Shown: positions 34,540 to 45,887 of the stretch, one piece after another | How the letters are laid out: every line of letters begins with the position of its first letter | How positions within the stretch are numbered: the first letter of the stretch is position 1 | From: Quercus robur | Taxonomy: Eukaryota; Streptophyta; Magnoliopsida; Fagales; Fagaceae | Assembly: GCF_932294415.1 (NCBI RefSeq) | Contig: NC_065543.1 | Coordinates: forward strand, 41,438,277-41,502,276 | Direction of reading: 5' to 3' | DNA: 64,000 nucleotides | Translations under genes and position numbers: made by a program | Notes under the pieces: generated by a model | Database searches by the model: none | The model's input: only the letters and a program-made list of their open reading frames with translations | Told to the model about the DNA's origin: nothing

Positions 34540-35250
34540 CAGTGGTCCGTCCACTTCGCTTGTATGTTCTTCCATTATTTCCGTCCACCTTGTGGACTTG
34601 AGTTATCATCCCTGTAGGATGTCATCATCCCTGTGGGATGGCCCGTCGGCCTTGTGGACTTTATTTTATGTCCGTCCGTTTAAGGACTCACGGTGATCGC
34701 CCTTGTAGGATGATCCGTCCGTCTTGTGGACTTTCGATTGTATCCGTCCACCTTGTGGACTTGAGTCATCATCCCTGTTGGATGGTCCGTCCATCTTGTG
34801 GACTTTATTTTATGTCCGTCTATTTAAGGACTCACAGTGATCGTCCTTGTAGGACGATCCGTCCGTCTTGTGGACTTTCGATTGTATCCGTCCACCTTGT
34901 GGACTTGAGTCATCATCCCTGTGGGATGGTCCGTCCATCTTGTGGACTTTGGCTACTATCCTTGTAGTATGATCCGTCCATCTTGTGGACTTTATTTTGG
35001 GTCTGTCCATTTTATGGACTGACAGTGATCGTCCTTGTAGGGTAATCCGTCCATCTTGTGGACATTTTGTGTCCGTCAATTTTGTGGATTGAGGGCGATC
35101 GTCCATGTAGGGCGATCCGTCCACCTTGTGGACTGCATTTATATCCGTCCATCTTGTGGACTTGAATGATTATTCCTGTAGTGTCTTATCATCCCCGTAG
35201 AATGATCCGTCCATCTTGTGGACTTTACTTAGTTTCCGTTAATTTTGTAG
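34540..35250. repeat. Minisatellite of CCGTCCATCTTGTGGAC units in element 2
   Basis: The motif CCGTCC[A/G][T/C]CTTGTGGAC recurs about a dozen times at 33-72 bp spacing, separated by words such as ATCATCCCTGTGGGATG and GATCGTCCTTGTAGG. A higher-order copy of about 144 bp is visible (34657 and 34801). It occupies the same place after pol as the 173-bp array of element 1 but is unrelated in unit length. Open frames crossing it are repeat artefacts. Confidence 0.9.
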
Positions 35251-35428
35251 ACAATTATAATGACATCCAAGTAGAAGATCAAAGTAATATCTGATTATAG
35301 AAATGCGTAAAGGAAAAAAGTGCCTGCCCCCTTTGGGCTTAAAAAGGGCACAACAAAATTGTAGCAAAAAGACAGTTAAAAGAGAAACTTATAAAAAGCA
35401 TAAACAAAAACTGGTTGCCGTGTCACTA

Positions 35429-38400
35429 CTACTGGTAGTATTTCCTCAAATGCTCGGCATTCCATGGATGTGGCAGCTTCTCTCCCTCTGTTGTCTCCAG
35501 GTGGTACGTTCCTTTCCTTTTCCATGACGTAACTCTATAAGGTCCTTCCCAGTTGGGGCCGAGTTTTCCCTGTGCAGGGTCTTTAGTTGCACCCATGACC
35601 TTCCTGAGCACGAGATCTCCAACTTGGAAGTTTCTATGTCGGACCCGGGTGTTGTAATGTCTGGACATGCGATCCTTGTACCTAGCGATTCTTTGCTCCG
35701 CCACCGACCTAACCTCATCTATCAGGTCCAGCTGTAGCCTCAGGGATTCGTCATTCCTGCATTCGTCATGGTTGTGAACCCTGTAACTTGTGAGTCCAAC
35801 TTCTGCTGGGATGACCGCCTCGCTCCCGTATGTCAGTCGAAATGGCGTCTCTCCTGTCGGAGTCCTCGCCGTTGTCCTGTATGCCCATAATATGCTCGGC
35901 AATTCTTCGGGCCATATGCCCTTTGCCCCCTCGAGCCGAGTCTTGATAATCTTTAACAGGGATCGGTTCGTGACTTCAACCTGGCCATTAGCCTGAGGAT
36001 GGGCGGGTGATGAGTAGTGGTTTTTTATTCCTAGCTGAGTGCAGAAATCCCGGAAGTGGCCGTTGTCGAACTGCCTCCCGTTATCTGAGACAAGAACTCT
36101 TGGAATACCGAACCTGCATACGATGCACCGCCAGACAAAACTTCTAATGTTTTTTTCTGTAATGGTGGCCAAGGCTTCCGCCTCTACCCATTTTGTGAAG
36201 TAGTCGATACCCACTACCAAGAACTTCAGCTGCCTTACCGCCGTTGGGAAAGGTCCCATGATATCTAGTCCCCACTGAGCGAACGGCCATGGAGCCGTTA
36301 TAGGGGTTAGCTCCTCAGCTGGTTGTCCGATGAAATTGCTGAACCTTTGGCATTTGTCGCAGCTTTTAACGTAAGACTCGGCATCCTTCTGCATGGTTGG
36401 CCAGTAATACCCAGCTCGTACCAGTTTGTGCACTAACGAGCGCGATCCGGAATGGTTCCCGCATATTCCTTCGTGTACTTCCCTCATTACGTAGTCTGCC
36501 TCTTCAACCCCGAGACATCTTAAATAAGGACGGGAGAAACCTCTCTTGTAAAGAATGTCTTTTATCAAGACGAACCTTGCCGCTTGGACTTTTAGCTTTC
36601 TCGCTGCCTCCTTCTCTTCTGGCAGTATCCCGTCCTTTAAGTATGAAGTTATCTGCGTAGTCCAGTTTCGTTCGGAGCGTATCTCCTGCATGTTGTCGGG
36701 GTCTATTAGCGGAAAGATTTGAACAAAGGAAAGTACATTACCCGGTGTCATCATATGTTCTGCTGAAGCGGCTTTGGCTAGCCGATCGGCGAGCTCATTT
36801 TCTCCCCTGGGGATCTGGACGAACATTGCTTTTAGCCCGTCGACTCTCGCCCTTACTTGATCAAGATATATCTTCAACCTTTCCCCTTTGCATTCATAAT
36901 CTCCGTTTACTTGATTGGTCACGACTTGAGAGTCGCAATGCACGACCACACTTTCAGCTCCGGCGGCTTTGGCTAGGTCGAGTCCTGCTGCCACCGCTTC
37001 GTATTCTGCTTCATTGTTGGTAATGGGGAAGTCGAGACGGACCATACATTCAATATTGTCTCCTTCAGGCGACAGCAATACTATGCCGGCTCCTCCAACT
37101 CGCTTATTGGATGATCCGTCGGTGTAGATGTTCCACTGGGGGGGTTCTTCTGCCCCCTTGTCCGCGTCACGCGTAAACTCTGCTATGAAGTCGGCTACAG
37201 CTTGTCCTTTAATGGCCACACGTGGACGGTACTTGATTTCAAACTCACTCAATTCTATTGCCCACAGCGTCAGTCGACCCGCGGCTTCAGGACTACTCAG
37301 TGCCCTTCGCAAGGGCTTGTCGGTCATTACGTTCACAGTATGGGCTTGAAAGTAGGGTTTGAGCTTGCGAGCCGCCGTGACCAACGCAAAAGCGAGTTTC
37401 TCCATAGGTTGGTATCTTTCCTCGGCACCGCGGAGCGCCCGGCTGGCGTAGTACACGGGCTTCTATGCCCTGTCCTCCTCTCTGATTAAGGCCGCGCTGA
37501 CGGCCACCGGGGAGACAGCCAAATAGAGGAAGAGTTCTTCACCTGGTTGCGAGGGGCTCAGTAGAGGAGGTGAAGATAGATAGGTTTTCAACTCCTCGAA
37601 GGCTCGCTGACACTCGTCCGTCCACTCGAATGACTTCTTCAATGTTCGAAAGAAGGGTAAACACTTGTCCGTCGCTCTCGACACGAATCTATTCAATGCC
37701 GCTACCTTGCCGTTAAGGCTCTGTACTTCCTTCACGCTTCTCGGGGGGGCCATCTCCATTATGGCTCGGATTTTGTCCGGGTTAGCTTCAATCCCCTTTT
37801 GAGATACCATGAATCCTAGGAATTTGCCTGCCGTTACACCGAATGCGCACTTTCCCGGATTGAGTTTCATGTTGTAGGATCGAAGTGTGCCGAATGTTTC
37901 CTTAAGATCTTCCAAGTGGTCTTCCTCCTTCCGGCTCTTCACCAGCGTGTCGTCGACATAGACTTGGACATTCCTCCCGATTTGCTGTGCGAACATCTTG
38001 TTCATTAGTCTCTGGTATGTTTCCCCTGCATTCTTCAGTCCGAATGGCATTACTTTATAACAGAAGAGTCCTTGACTGGTTACAAACGAAGTTTTCTCCT
38101 GATTGTCCTCGTGCATGCGGATCTGGTTATAACCCGAGAAAGCATCCATGAAGCTTAGCAATTGGTGTTGAGCCGTCGAGTCTACTAGGATGTCGACCCT
38201 TGGAAGGGGATAGCTATCTTTGGGGCATGCTTTGTTAAGATCGGTGAAGTCCACACACATCCGCCATTTGCCGCTCGTTTTCTTCACCATTACCACATTC
38301 GCCAGCCAATCGGGGTAGTAGACTTCCCTGATGAAGCTTGCCTCTTGGAGTTTGCGAACCTCTTCCGCTATTGCTTGGTCTCGTTCCGGGGCGAATACTC

Positions 38401-40663
38401 TCTTCTTTTGTCGGACGGGTGGATACGAGGGCAACACATTCAACTTATGTACTATGACCGAGGGATCGATTCCTGGCATATCGTCATGGCTCCAGGCGAA
38501 CACATCCTTATTGCTTCTCAAGAAAGCTACGAGCTCTTGACGGATTGCAGGTTTGGCAAGCGTTCCGATCTTGGTGGTTCGATCTGGATTGGAACTATCG
38601 AGAGTTATCTCCTCTAGCTTCTCTGTAGGTTCTGCCGTCGTTCGGTGTTCTTCTATGTTCAAGGCCTGTATCTGGTCTTCCACCTCCATCATAGCTACGT
38701 AGCATTCTCGTGCGGCAATTTGACTTCCGCGTAGCTCTCCTACCCCATACTCCGTTGGGAACTTGATCATCAGGTGGTAAGTTGATGTTGCCGCCTTCCA
38801 CGAGTTGAGCGTGGGTCGTCCAATAATAGCATTGTAGGCTGACGAGCAATCGACCACCAAGAATGTTACGTCCTTGGTGATTTGTTGGGGGTAATCTCCT
38901 ACTGTCACCGATAACGTGACTGCGCCCAAAGGAAATATTCTACTCCCTCCGAAACCAACGAGCGGGGCGTTTGTCGGTATTAGCTGCTCCCTGTCAATCC
39001 TCATTTGTTGGAACGCCGGATAATACAAGATGTCGGCCGAACTACCGTTGTCGACCAACACTCGGTGGATATTGTAGTCGCCTACCCGCAAGGTGACGAC
39101 GAGGGCATCGTCGTGTGGATGGTGTAGGCGTCTTGCATCCTCTTCCGAGAACCCGATGATGGGGCCTTCCCTTCTTGCCATCTTTGGCACTGTACCCGCC
39201 AACTGGACATTCTGTACCATCCGAAGGTATGTTTTGCGAGCCTTTTTCGACGATCCGGTCGCGGCTGTTCCTCCAATTATCATCCTTATGTCCCCTAATG
39301 GGGGTCTTGGTCGTTCGTTTTCTCGACGGGGGTGTTGTTCTTGTGGGGGTTGATCCGTTCTCTCCTTGCTGACGAACTTCTTCAGCTTCCCTTGTCGGGT
39401 AAGGGCTTCGATTTGTTGCTTCAAGTCGTAGCAATCGGCCGTATCGTGACCATGGTCACGATGGAAGCGGCAATATTTGTCTCTGGACCTTTTGTTGGGA
39501 TCACTCTTCAGCTTTCCCGGAAACGTCAGGGATCCCTCGTCCTTAATCTGCATTAGGACTTGGTCTATCGGAGCGGTCAACGGGGTGAAACTTGTGAACC
39601 TTGCGCCCATGGGTTTTGGACGTCTCTCCTCCCTCCGATCTCCCATTCTTCCTTTCTTCCGCCCCTGGTCCTATCGGGGATCCTCTTGTCTGTCTCTTTT
39701 CTTGGGTCTATCTTCTCGGGCTAATAGTGCGTCTTCAGCGTTCATATACTTGGTGGCCCTGTAAAGTACCTCCGACATGGTCTTTGGGTCGTTTTTGTAT
39801 AGGGAAAACAAAAACTTACCCCCCTTCAGTCCGTTCGTGAACGCTGCCACCAGTATCTTGTCGTCGGCTTCGTCGATCGAGAGCGCTTCTTTATTGAAGC
39901 GTGATATGTAGGCCCGTAACGTCTCCTCCTCTCTCTGCTTGATATTCATTAAACAAACCGTGGATTTCTTATACCGATGTCCTCCGATGAAGTGCATAGT
40001 GAATTGAGCGCTCAGCTCCTTGAAGGTGCCGATGGAGTTTAGTGTTAGCCGGTTGAACCAAATCCTTGCTGCGCCCTTTAGGGTTGTAGGGAACGCCCTG
40101 CACATAATTGCGTCTGCCACTCCCTGAAGGTGCATCAGGGTCTTGAAGGTCTCTAGGTGATCGAGAGGGTCCTTGATTCCGTCATAACTATCCATACTTG
40201 GCATGCGGAATTTACTTGGCAGGGGGAAGGAATTGACGGATGCCGTAAATGGCGAGTCAGTCCGGTTGACAAGGTCGTCAAGATCACTGGACACTCGCCC
40301 CTTGAGAGCGTTCATCAGTACTTCCATCTGTTCCTTCATCGCCTGCATCTCCGCGATGATGGGTTGTGGAGCTGTATCCGTCACTGAAGGGATGCTAGCG
40401 TCCCGTCGCACTTATTTGCTTGGGGCGTTACTCTCCTGTGGTCCGTCATGATTCCTCCTTTCAGCGCTGGTTCCTTCTTGATCCGCTCCTTGGTTATTGA
40501 CGGCCGCACTCTTTTGGTTCAGCTGCTCTTCTAGGTCGTGGTTTTGTTTTGTGAGGCACTCCACGGCTGCGGCGAGCGTCCTGACCTGTCTCTCAAGGGC
40601 AATCGTAGGGGCTTTCCCTTCCTGAACGTCGTTAGTGGTTGCCATCGAGCGTGTGAGTACCAT
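35429..40663 (-). pseudogene. gag-pol of element 2, one frame with three stop codons
   Basis: Reading from 40663 (MVLTRSMATTND) to 35429 gives 1745 codons in a single frame. It is interrupted only by TAA at 40414-40412 (codon 84), TAG at 39673-39671 (codon 331) and TAG at 37465-37463 (codon 1067). Domains are Gag, a CX2HX4HX4C zinc knuckle (CRFHRDHGHDTADC), protease (VDNGSSADIL), RT (FSGYNQI, YVDD), RNase H, second RNase H (YTDGS, NNEAEYEA, CDSQ, LADRLAK) and integrase (HHCC, GLDIMG, VSDNGRQF, NGQVEV). All catalytic residues I checked are present. Stop codons replace CAG, CAG and probably CAA. There are no frameshifts, so gag-pol appears to be a true single ORF in this lineage. Confidence 0.92.
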
Positions 40664-40696
40664 GTAACTCCTTTGTCTAGGAAGCGATAGTTTGAT

Positions 40697-40715
40697 TTCC
40701 CACAGACGGCGCCAA
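40697..40715 (-). other. Primer binding site of element 2
   Basis: On the minus strand TTGGCGCCGTCTGTGGGAA lies one base from the 5' LTR, identical to element 1. Confidence 0.85.
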
Positions 40716-40716
40716 C

Positions 40717-41205
40717 TGATGACGTCGAAAATTGTCACCAATGGGTCACACCGTACTCGCGACTCGAATCGAACCTGCACGACAGAAGAAATCGAAAGAA
40801 TCCTTCAGAGAGCACCGGTGTGGGGCCGGCCAAAGGCTCTCTGACGGTCAAGTTAGAATTCTTCTACTTTACTTAGAGCGTTAGAGAGGGTCAATTAAAG
40901 CGTACCTCGATTTCTGAGGGTGGCAAGCCTTTTATAGTGGCAAAGGGTTGACTTTTCTTCTTGGTTTCCAAATCTTTTCCATGTGGGACTCTAATACAAA
41001 TTCCTCTGAGCGTGGTGAGCGAGGATTTCCATTTTGGCTCTTAAGGCTTTTCTAGGCGATATGGACCTCGGATCATGGGCCCTTACTACGTCTGTCAGCA
41101 ATGGGCCTTCAAAGTGCAGGGGATCATCTTTATACAGGCCCACCAATTCCGATCCGTCAGGCCCATTAAGGTAGGCCCATCAGGCTCTATATTTTACCAT
41201 CTTCA
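40717..41205 (-). repeat. 5' LTR of element 2
   Basis: It is 489 bp, with a minus-strand TATA box (CACTATAAAAGG, about 40932-40943) that would drive gag-pol. The TCCAA duplication follows at 41206-41210. Confidence 0.95.
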
Positions 41206-41210
41206 TCCAA

Positions 41211-41471
41211 AAATGAAAAGCATGTCAAGCCTGAAAACTGAAAAGAGAAAGACTACAATCTAGTTCATATGTGGTTTGGGAAATTTGCACTACCACATCC
41301 TTCCTGCAAAATTTCGTTTCCAATTCCCTGACAAGCTGCCTCTGAATTGTTTTTGATTGTCAAATCTTAAAAAAAAATAAATAAATAAAATTCTTCTGTC
41401 AAAATCACATATGAACTATATTTATAGAAGAGAGCAAAAAGAAAACCTTTATATGGATTTCTGTCACTGGG

Positions 41472-41505
<34 letters not shown>

Positions 41506-42002
41506 GAATGAGGTTTCCGTAATTAAGTTTCAAAATCCAAAATAAGATCCCGTTTTGAGTCTAACTTACAGATTAAGGTAAACACTTTAGGCTAGAAATT
41601 TATTTGTTTATATATACTTTTTCTTTTTACGTTATTTTTGTGAAGAAACTAAAGAGAAATGAATAAATGTGGTAGTTATATCAATATTGACACATAGCAA
41701 ATATTTGATACATATGAATTCAGTGCTCCTATACACTGGACTCAATCAGGTTTCATATATATAGAGATAAAACCTAGTACAAGTGTTACATTTTGTTAAT
41801 GTCACACCACTCAACATTTTTTATTAGTTTAATATATGGACAAAATTTAGTTACAAAACTAGTTGACACAAAATTTAACGTGTATTAAGAACGTAAAGAA
41901 CATGCAATTCAATTGTTATATTTTCAAAATATGTAGTATTATTTATTTTATTGAGTAAGGTTGTAGTTTTAGGTTACAACTAATTTTGTAACTAAATTTT
42001 GC

Positions 42003-42037
<35 letters not shown>

Positions 42038-42644
42038 AATCGCATTGTTGAATTACACACTTTCATTGTCCTTAACACAAATGTCTTAATTGGTGTTAAT
42101 CTGATGTTATTTATTATTTGATTAAATATTTTACAAATAAATAGTTATTGATTTCTATATAATTATCTTAATATTTTACAAGTATGGAGAATATAAAGAG
42201 GCAATGTAATATCTTACCAATAATTTCTATTTTTAACTCATTATAATGACATATAATATGAATGGAAATTAATTTTTCAAATATTATAACAACATAATGA
42301 ATATTAAACATGAACCATGAAAAACATAATTTCTTATTAAAGTTTTCAAAATGAACCTCAAAATGAACAAATAGCGTACACATGAAGCACGGGCATTGGT
42401 TAGTTTAAGATAAAAGATTAAACTTACTTTAAATTTATTGTTAATTTTTTTTAAGAACATTGGTAATGATCATAAAACAAATTATCTTAATAAATTTAAT
42501 ATAGTTATGATAAACCATATAAGCATATTATTCGACATGTAGAGCTTATATTCATGGGTTACTTAAAAATCATGTACAAAATATAAATTACATGAAAATT
42601 CACTAATATTATTCCTAATTAAAAAAAAAAATTGTAATAGAGAC
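41211..42644. other. AT-rich intergenic DNA; contains a MITE and microsatellites
   Basis: A poly-T run lies at about 41470-41501 and a TA repeat at about 42006-42033. No gene is recognised. Short ORFs are AT-rich and unsupported. Confidence 0.5.
41838..42006. mobile_element. Short TIR element (MITE)
   Basis: The left end GGACAAAATTTAGTTACAAA and the complement of the right end (GGCAAAATTTAGTTACAAA) are nearly identical and both continue toward ACTAGTTG or ATTAGTTG. A diverged relative with matching ends appears to span 47650-48530. Confidence 0.6.
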
Positions 42645-43479
42645 TGTGGGGGCCAATTAATTAGGAAGTACTTGTAAGGTTGAGTTTTTGAACTTTCAGT
42701 ACTGTTAAAACATTGTTAACTAGGCCTATGACCCAATCCGAGAACGTTAAACCATCCGAAAAGGTCCAAATAAAATTATAAAGGAGAATGGAATGAAGAG
42801 AGGAGTAAAGGCAGTATGAGATAGGTCAAACAAGTATCAAAGGACAAAAGCCCTCTCGGCAACATGTGTCCGAGGTTGATCTGAGTGTCATATCATCACG
42901 GACTTACTTCAGATTTACATCATCACTAAGTGTTAGACGTCGGACAAAAGATAAGAAAGAAGAAGGGCAACAAATATCTTCAAAAAGCTGCTACCTCCGC
43001 ATTAAATGATTCCCAACCAACTCTCTGGTCGCATTAATGTAGAAGTGAAACCTAAACAGTGACCAAGCAGTCTTACAGCTACTAGTTGATGGTTCTGGGA
43101 AGTGTTAGATGGGACAGGAACGAGTTCTCCGAATCTAACCTACACGTATATGGTAGGGATAGCACCAAAGCTGGAATATATAACATGAAAAGATGTACTA
43201 AAACGAGGTGGGGGGGGGGGGGGGGAATCAAAGAGAAGGACTGGAACTCTTGTACAATTTTATTATTCAACAAAACCATATGATACAAACTACTTAATCG
43301 ATTCCGATGATTGATTTTCGAATCTTACTTGAGTCTAACCGTCTTGAACCGTTAAATCTAATCGTTTTTCTTCTGGAATATATCTAGTTCTTCTATCCAT
43401 GCTCTACAAATTTATTGTTTGGGCCGCTGGGGCTTGAGTCAAATCTAGTTTTGGGACCAATCTACTTTCAATCCTTACA
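42645..43479. mobile_element. Probable solo LTR, 835 bp
   Basis: It begins TGTGGGGGCCAATTAATT and ends ATCCTTACA. The flanks GAGAC and AAGAC match at four of five bases, consistent with an aged target duplication. GC content is locally higher than in the surroundings. A run of about 17 G lies at 43210-43226. No coding domain is present. The boundary call is tentative. Confidence 0.45.
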
Positions 43480-43484
43480 AAGAC

Positions 43485-44665
43485 TAATCGGAATAGTTTT
43501 GTAACTTTTACAACTTTTTCATTAGAATTTACCTATAACAAATAAATGTACTTATAGTAAACCATATGGTTAAAACACAATGTATGAGTATAATACTTAC
43601 ATTAAATCATATAACATGTATCCAATATACAGATATTGGCATTAAAAAAAAAATATGCAATTTAGCTATTAGAATTTAGTACTATTTTGAAATACCAAGA
43701 TGTAATAACCAGTTGAGCTATAAAACTGTGAACACAGTTTAGTAAAATATTAAACACTCAAAAAAGTTTAGTGAAGTATTAACTAATTGAGGTATAAGTA
43801 CTGTTGACACGGTTTAGTAGTAGTTGTCGGTGCAGAGCAAGCAAATTAAAGAACTTAAAGCCTGATGTGACAATGCATGCACAAGAAGTTAAATGACTGA
43901 ACTACACAGTCATGCGGGGGAGAGAAAGTCACCACCTGATGGGGAGAGGCGGAGGGGGACCTGAATGAAAAGCAAATAATTGGGTCTTTGGCCTTATTTA
44001 CCAACCTTCTATTCTCTGTGTTTGTTTGTAATTTTTTCTTAGGAGTTAGGACGAACCCTCTCAATTTGGACCCTAAATTTCCGGTAGCAAAGCTATTATA
44101 TCCCATAAATGACGTCCTATGCTATAATATTGGTACCTTGCCTTGTGATGTGGACGCCCTCACAAAATTTCATAAAGGACTGTCTTTAACATTGGAACCC
44201 AACTTCCCAAAGTTAGACCCATATGAAAATAAAGTTTGCTTGTTTGTTAGCTTAAACTTTTAAATGTGACCATTAACAAGTAGTTAGGGGTTGTAATTCG
44301 TGTTTATGTCATATTTTGACAAGAGTATCCAAATTCATGGCTTAACTCTAACTCAACCTATTTAGTAATTGTGTCAAAACATTTCAACCTAAACACAATC
44401 AATTTATTAGAGAGGGTTAACACAACACAATTCATTTTAACTTGTTTGATACACAATTTAAGAAAAATAAAGTGAAAAAAATATTAATTTTTACTTTGTT
44501 TTGAATAAAAGAAATAGGGATTTTAGAGTTTCAATAAAATTTTTATCAATATAACACTCTGTTTGTTTCAATGAAAAACTTTGTATAAAGATAGTTGGTA
44601 ACATTAGAAAAAATGAGTCAAAGAAAGATTATCTTCAGTCAACAAAAAAAGTATGACTTATTTTT
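43485..44665. other. Intergenic AT-rich DNA; no gene supported
   Basis: The 91-codon ORF at 43988-44263 begins with a hydrophobic segment but has no recognised family, homologue in the window or splice context. I do not call it a gene. Confidence 0.4.
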
Positions 44666-44681
44666 AGAGATTGTTTTCCAC

Positions 44682-44728
<47 letters not shown>

Positions 44729-45292
44729 CTATCTCACAGCAAGCTAAATAAAGGGAGTTAGGAGATAGTTTTTCAACTCATTTAAGGTTACTACCAAACA
44801 TAATAAATAAAATAAAAAAAGATAGTTTATAAAAAATACTTTTTAGAAAATGACTCTTTTTTTACTCAATTATATTTAGAATTCTAATTTATATTAGATA
44901 AAAATGAAATTGCCAAGAGCTTTGTAGCTCAATAACTAGCACATCCAAATATTTACGATAGAGACATCTAGGATTTGTATTACCTCACCCCCAACTATTA
45001 AATTTTTTGTTAGGTTCTAAAGACTTAGGTATTTATGTATTTACAACTCTAATGTGAATTGTTGGCAAACCATGATCAAAACAATGTGTTTAGAAGTGTT
45101 TTAGTCTTGCTCAAAGTTGTGTATTTTACGTAAAGTTGGAATCGAGCTAATGCTGAAATAATTATGCATTTCGGCCTGACTCGATCGATCGAAGCTTAGG
45201 CTCGATCGATCAAATCTCGGGCAGAATGTTTTTTTCTGCAGATTTCCAACTCAGTCCTAGTTGTTTAAAACGTTTTAGAGATTGTTTTCCAC

Positions 45293-45345
<53 letters not shown>

Positions 45346-45887
45346 ATCTCATAGCAAGCTAAATAAAGGAAGTTAGGAGATAGTTTTTCAACTCATTTAA
45401 GATTACTACCAAACATAATAAATAAAATAAAAAAAGATAGTTTATAGAAAATACTTTTTAGAAAATGACTCTTTTTTTACTCAATTATATTTAGAATTCT
45501 AATTTATATTAGATAAAAATGAAATTGCCAAGAGCTTTGTAGCTCAATAACTAGCGCATCCAAATATTTACGATAGAGACATCTAGGATTCGTATTACCT
45601 CACCCCCAACTATTAAATTTTTTGTTAGGTTCTAAAGACTTAGGTATTTATGTATTTACAACTCTAATGTGTATTGTTGGCAAACCATGATCAAAACAAT
45701 GTGTTTAGAAGTGTTTTAGTCTTGCTCAAAGTTCTGTATTTTACGTAAAGTTGGAATCGAGCTAATGCCGAAATAATTATGCATTTCGGCCTGGCTCGAT
45801 CGATCGAAGCTTAGGCTCGATCGATCGAATCTCAGGCAGAATGTTTTTTTCTGCAGATTTCCAACTCAGTCCTAGTTGTTTAAAACG
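44666..45887. repeat. 611-bp tandem duplication, two near-identical copies
   Basis: Copy 1 spans 44666-45276 and copy 2 45277-45887, both opening AGAGATTGTTTTCCACTAA and sharing a long poly-A tract (about 44690-44725 and 45299-45340). Only a handful of substitutions separate them. Both end with GTTTAAAACGTTTTAG, which suggests unequal exchange or slippage at that word. Each copy holds a TCGATCGATCGAAGC word pair and a SINE-like segment. Confidence 0.9.
44918..45020 (+). repeat. SINE-like segment in copy 1 of the duplication (second copy near 45529-45631)
   Basis: AAGAGCTTTGTAGCTCAATAACTAGCAC resembles a tRNA-type A-box region. About 50 bp later ATCTAGGATTTGTATTACCTC looks like a decayed B box, followed by CACCCCCAACTATTAAATTTTTTG. 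The assignment rests on layout only. Confidence 0.4.

Larger units (their letters stand above)
30949..41205 (-). mobile_element. Tat/Retand-type Ty3/gypsy LTR retrotransposon, element 2
   Basis: Two 489-bp LTRs (4 differences, about 0.8%) flank the element, with a perfect 5-bp duplication, TCCAA, at 30944-30948 and 41206-41210. Read on the minus strand the order is LTR, PBS, gag-pol, repeats, antisense gene (on the plus strand of this window), PPT, LTR. gag-pol is closely similar to element 1 over its whole length, but LTRs, repeats and antisense gene are strongly diverged. It is therefore a sister family rather than another copy. Confidence 0.95.

Noticed and set aside
34638-34967. 109-codon repetitive ORF (plus) and the opposing 104-codon ORF at 34810-35124
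   Set aside because: Both are translations of the CCGTCC minisatellite. The repeated RPSCGL-type pattern comes from the DNA repeat, not from a protein family.
43988-44263. 91-codon ORF with a hydrophobic N-terminus
   Set aside because: It resembles a signal peptide superficially, but there is no recognised family, no cysteine pattern or core motif, and no promoter or splice context I can defend.
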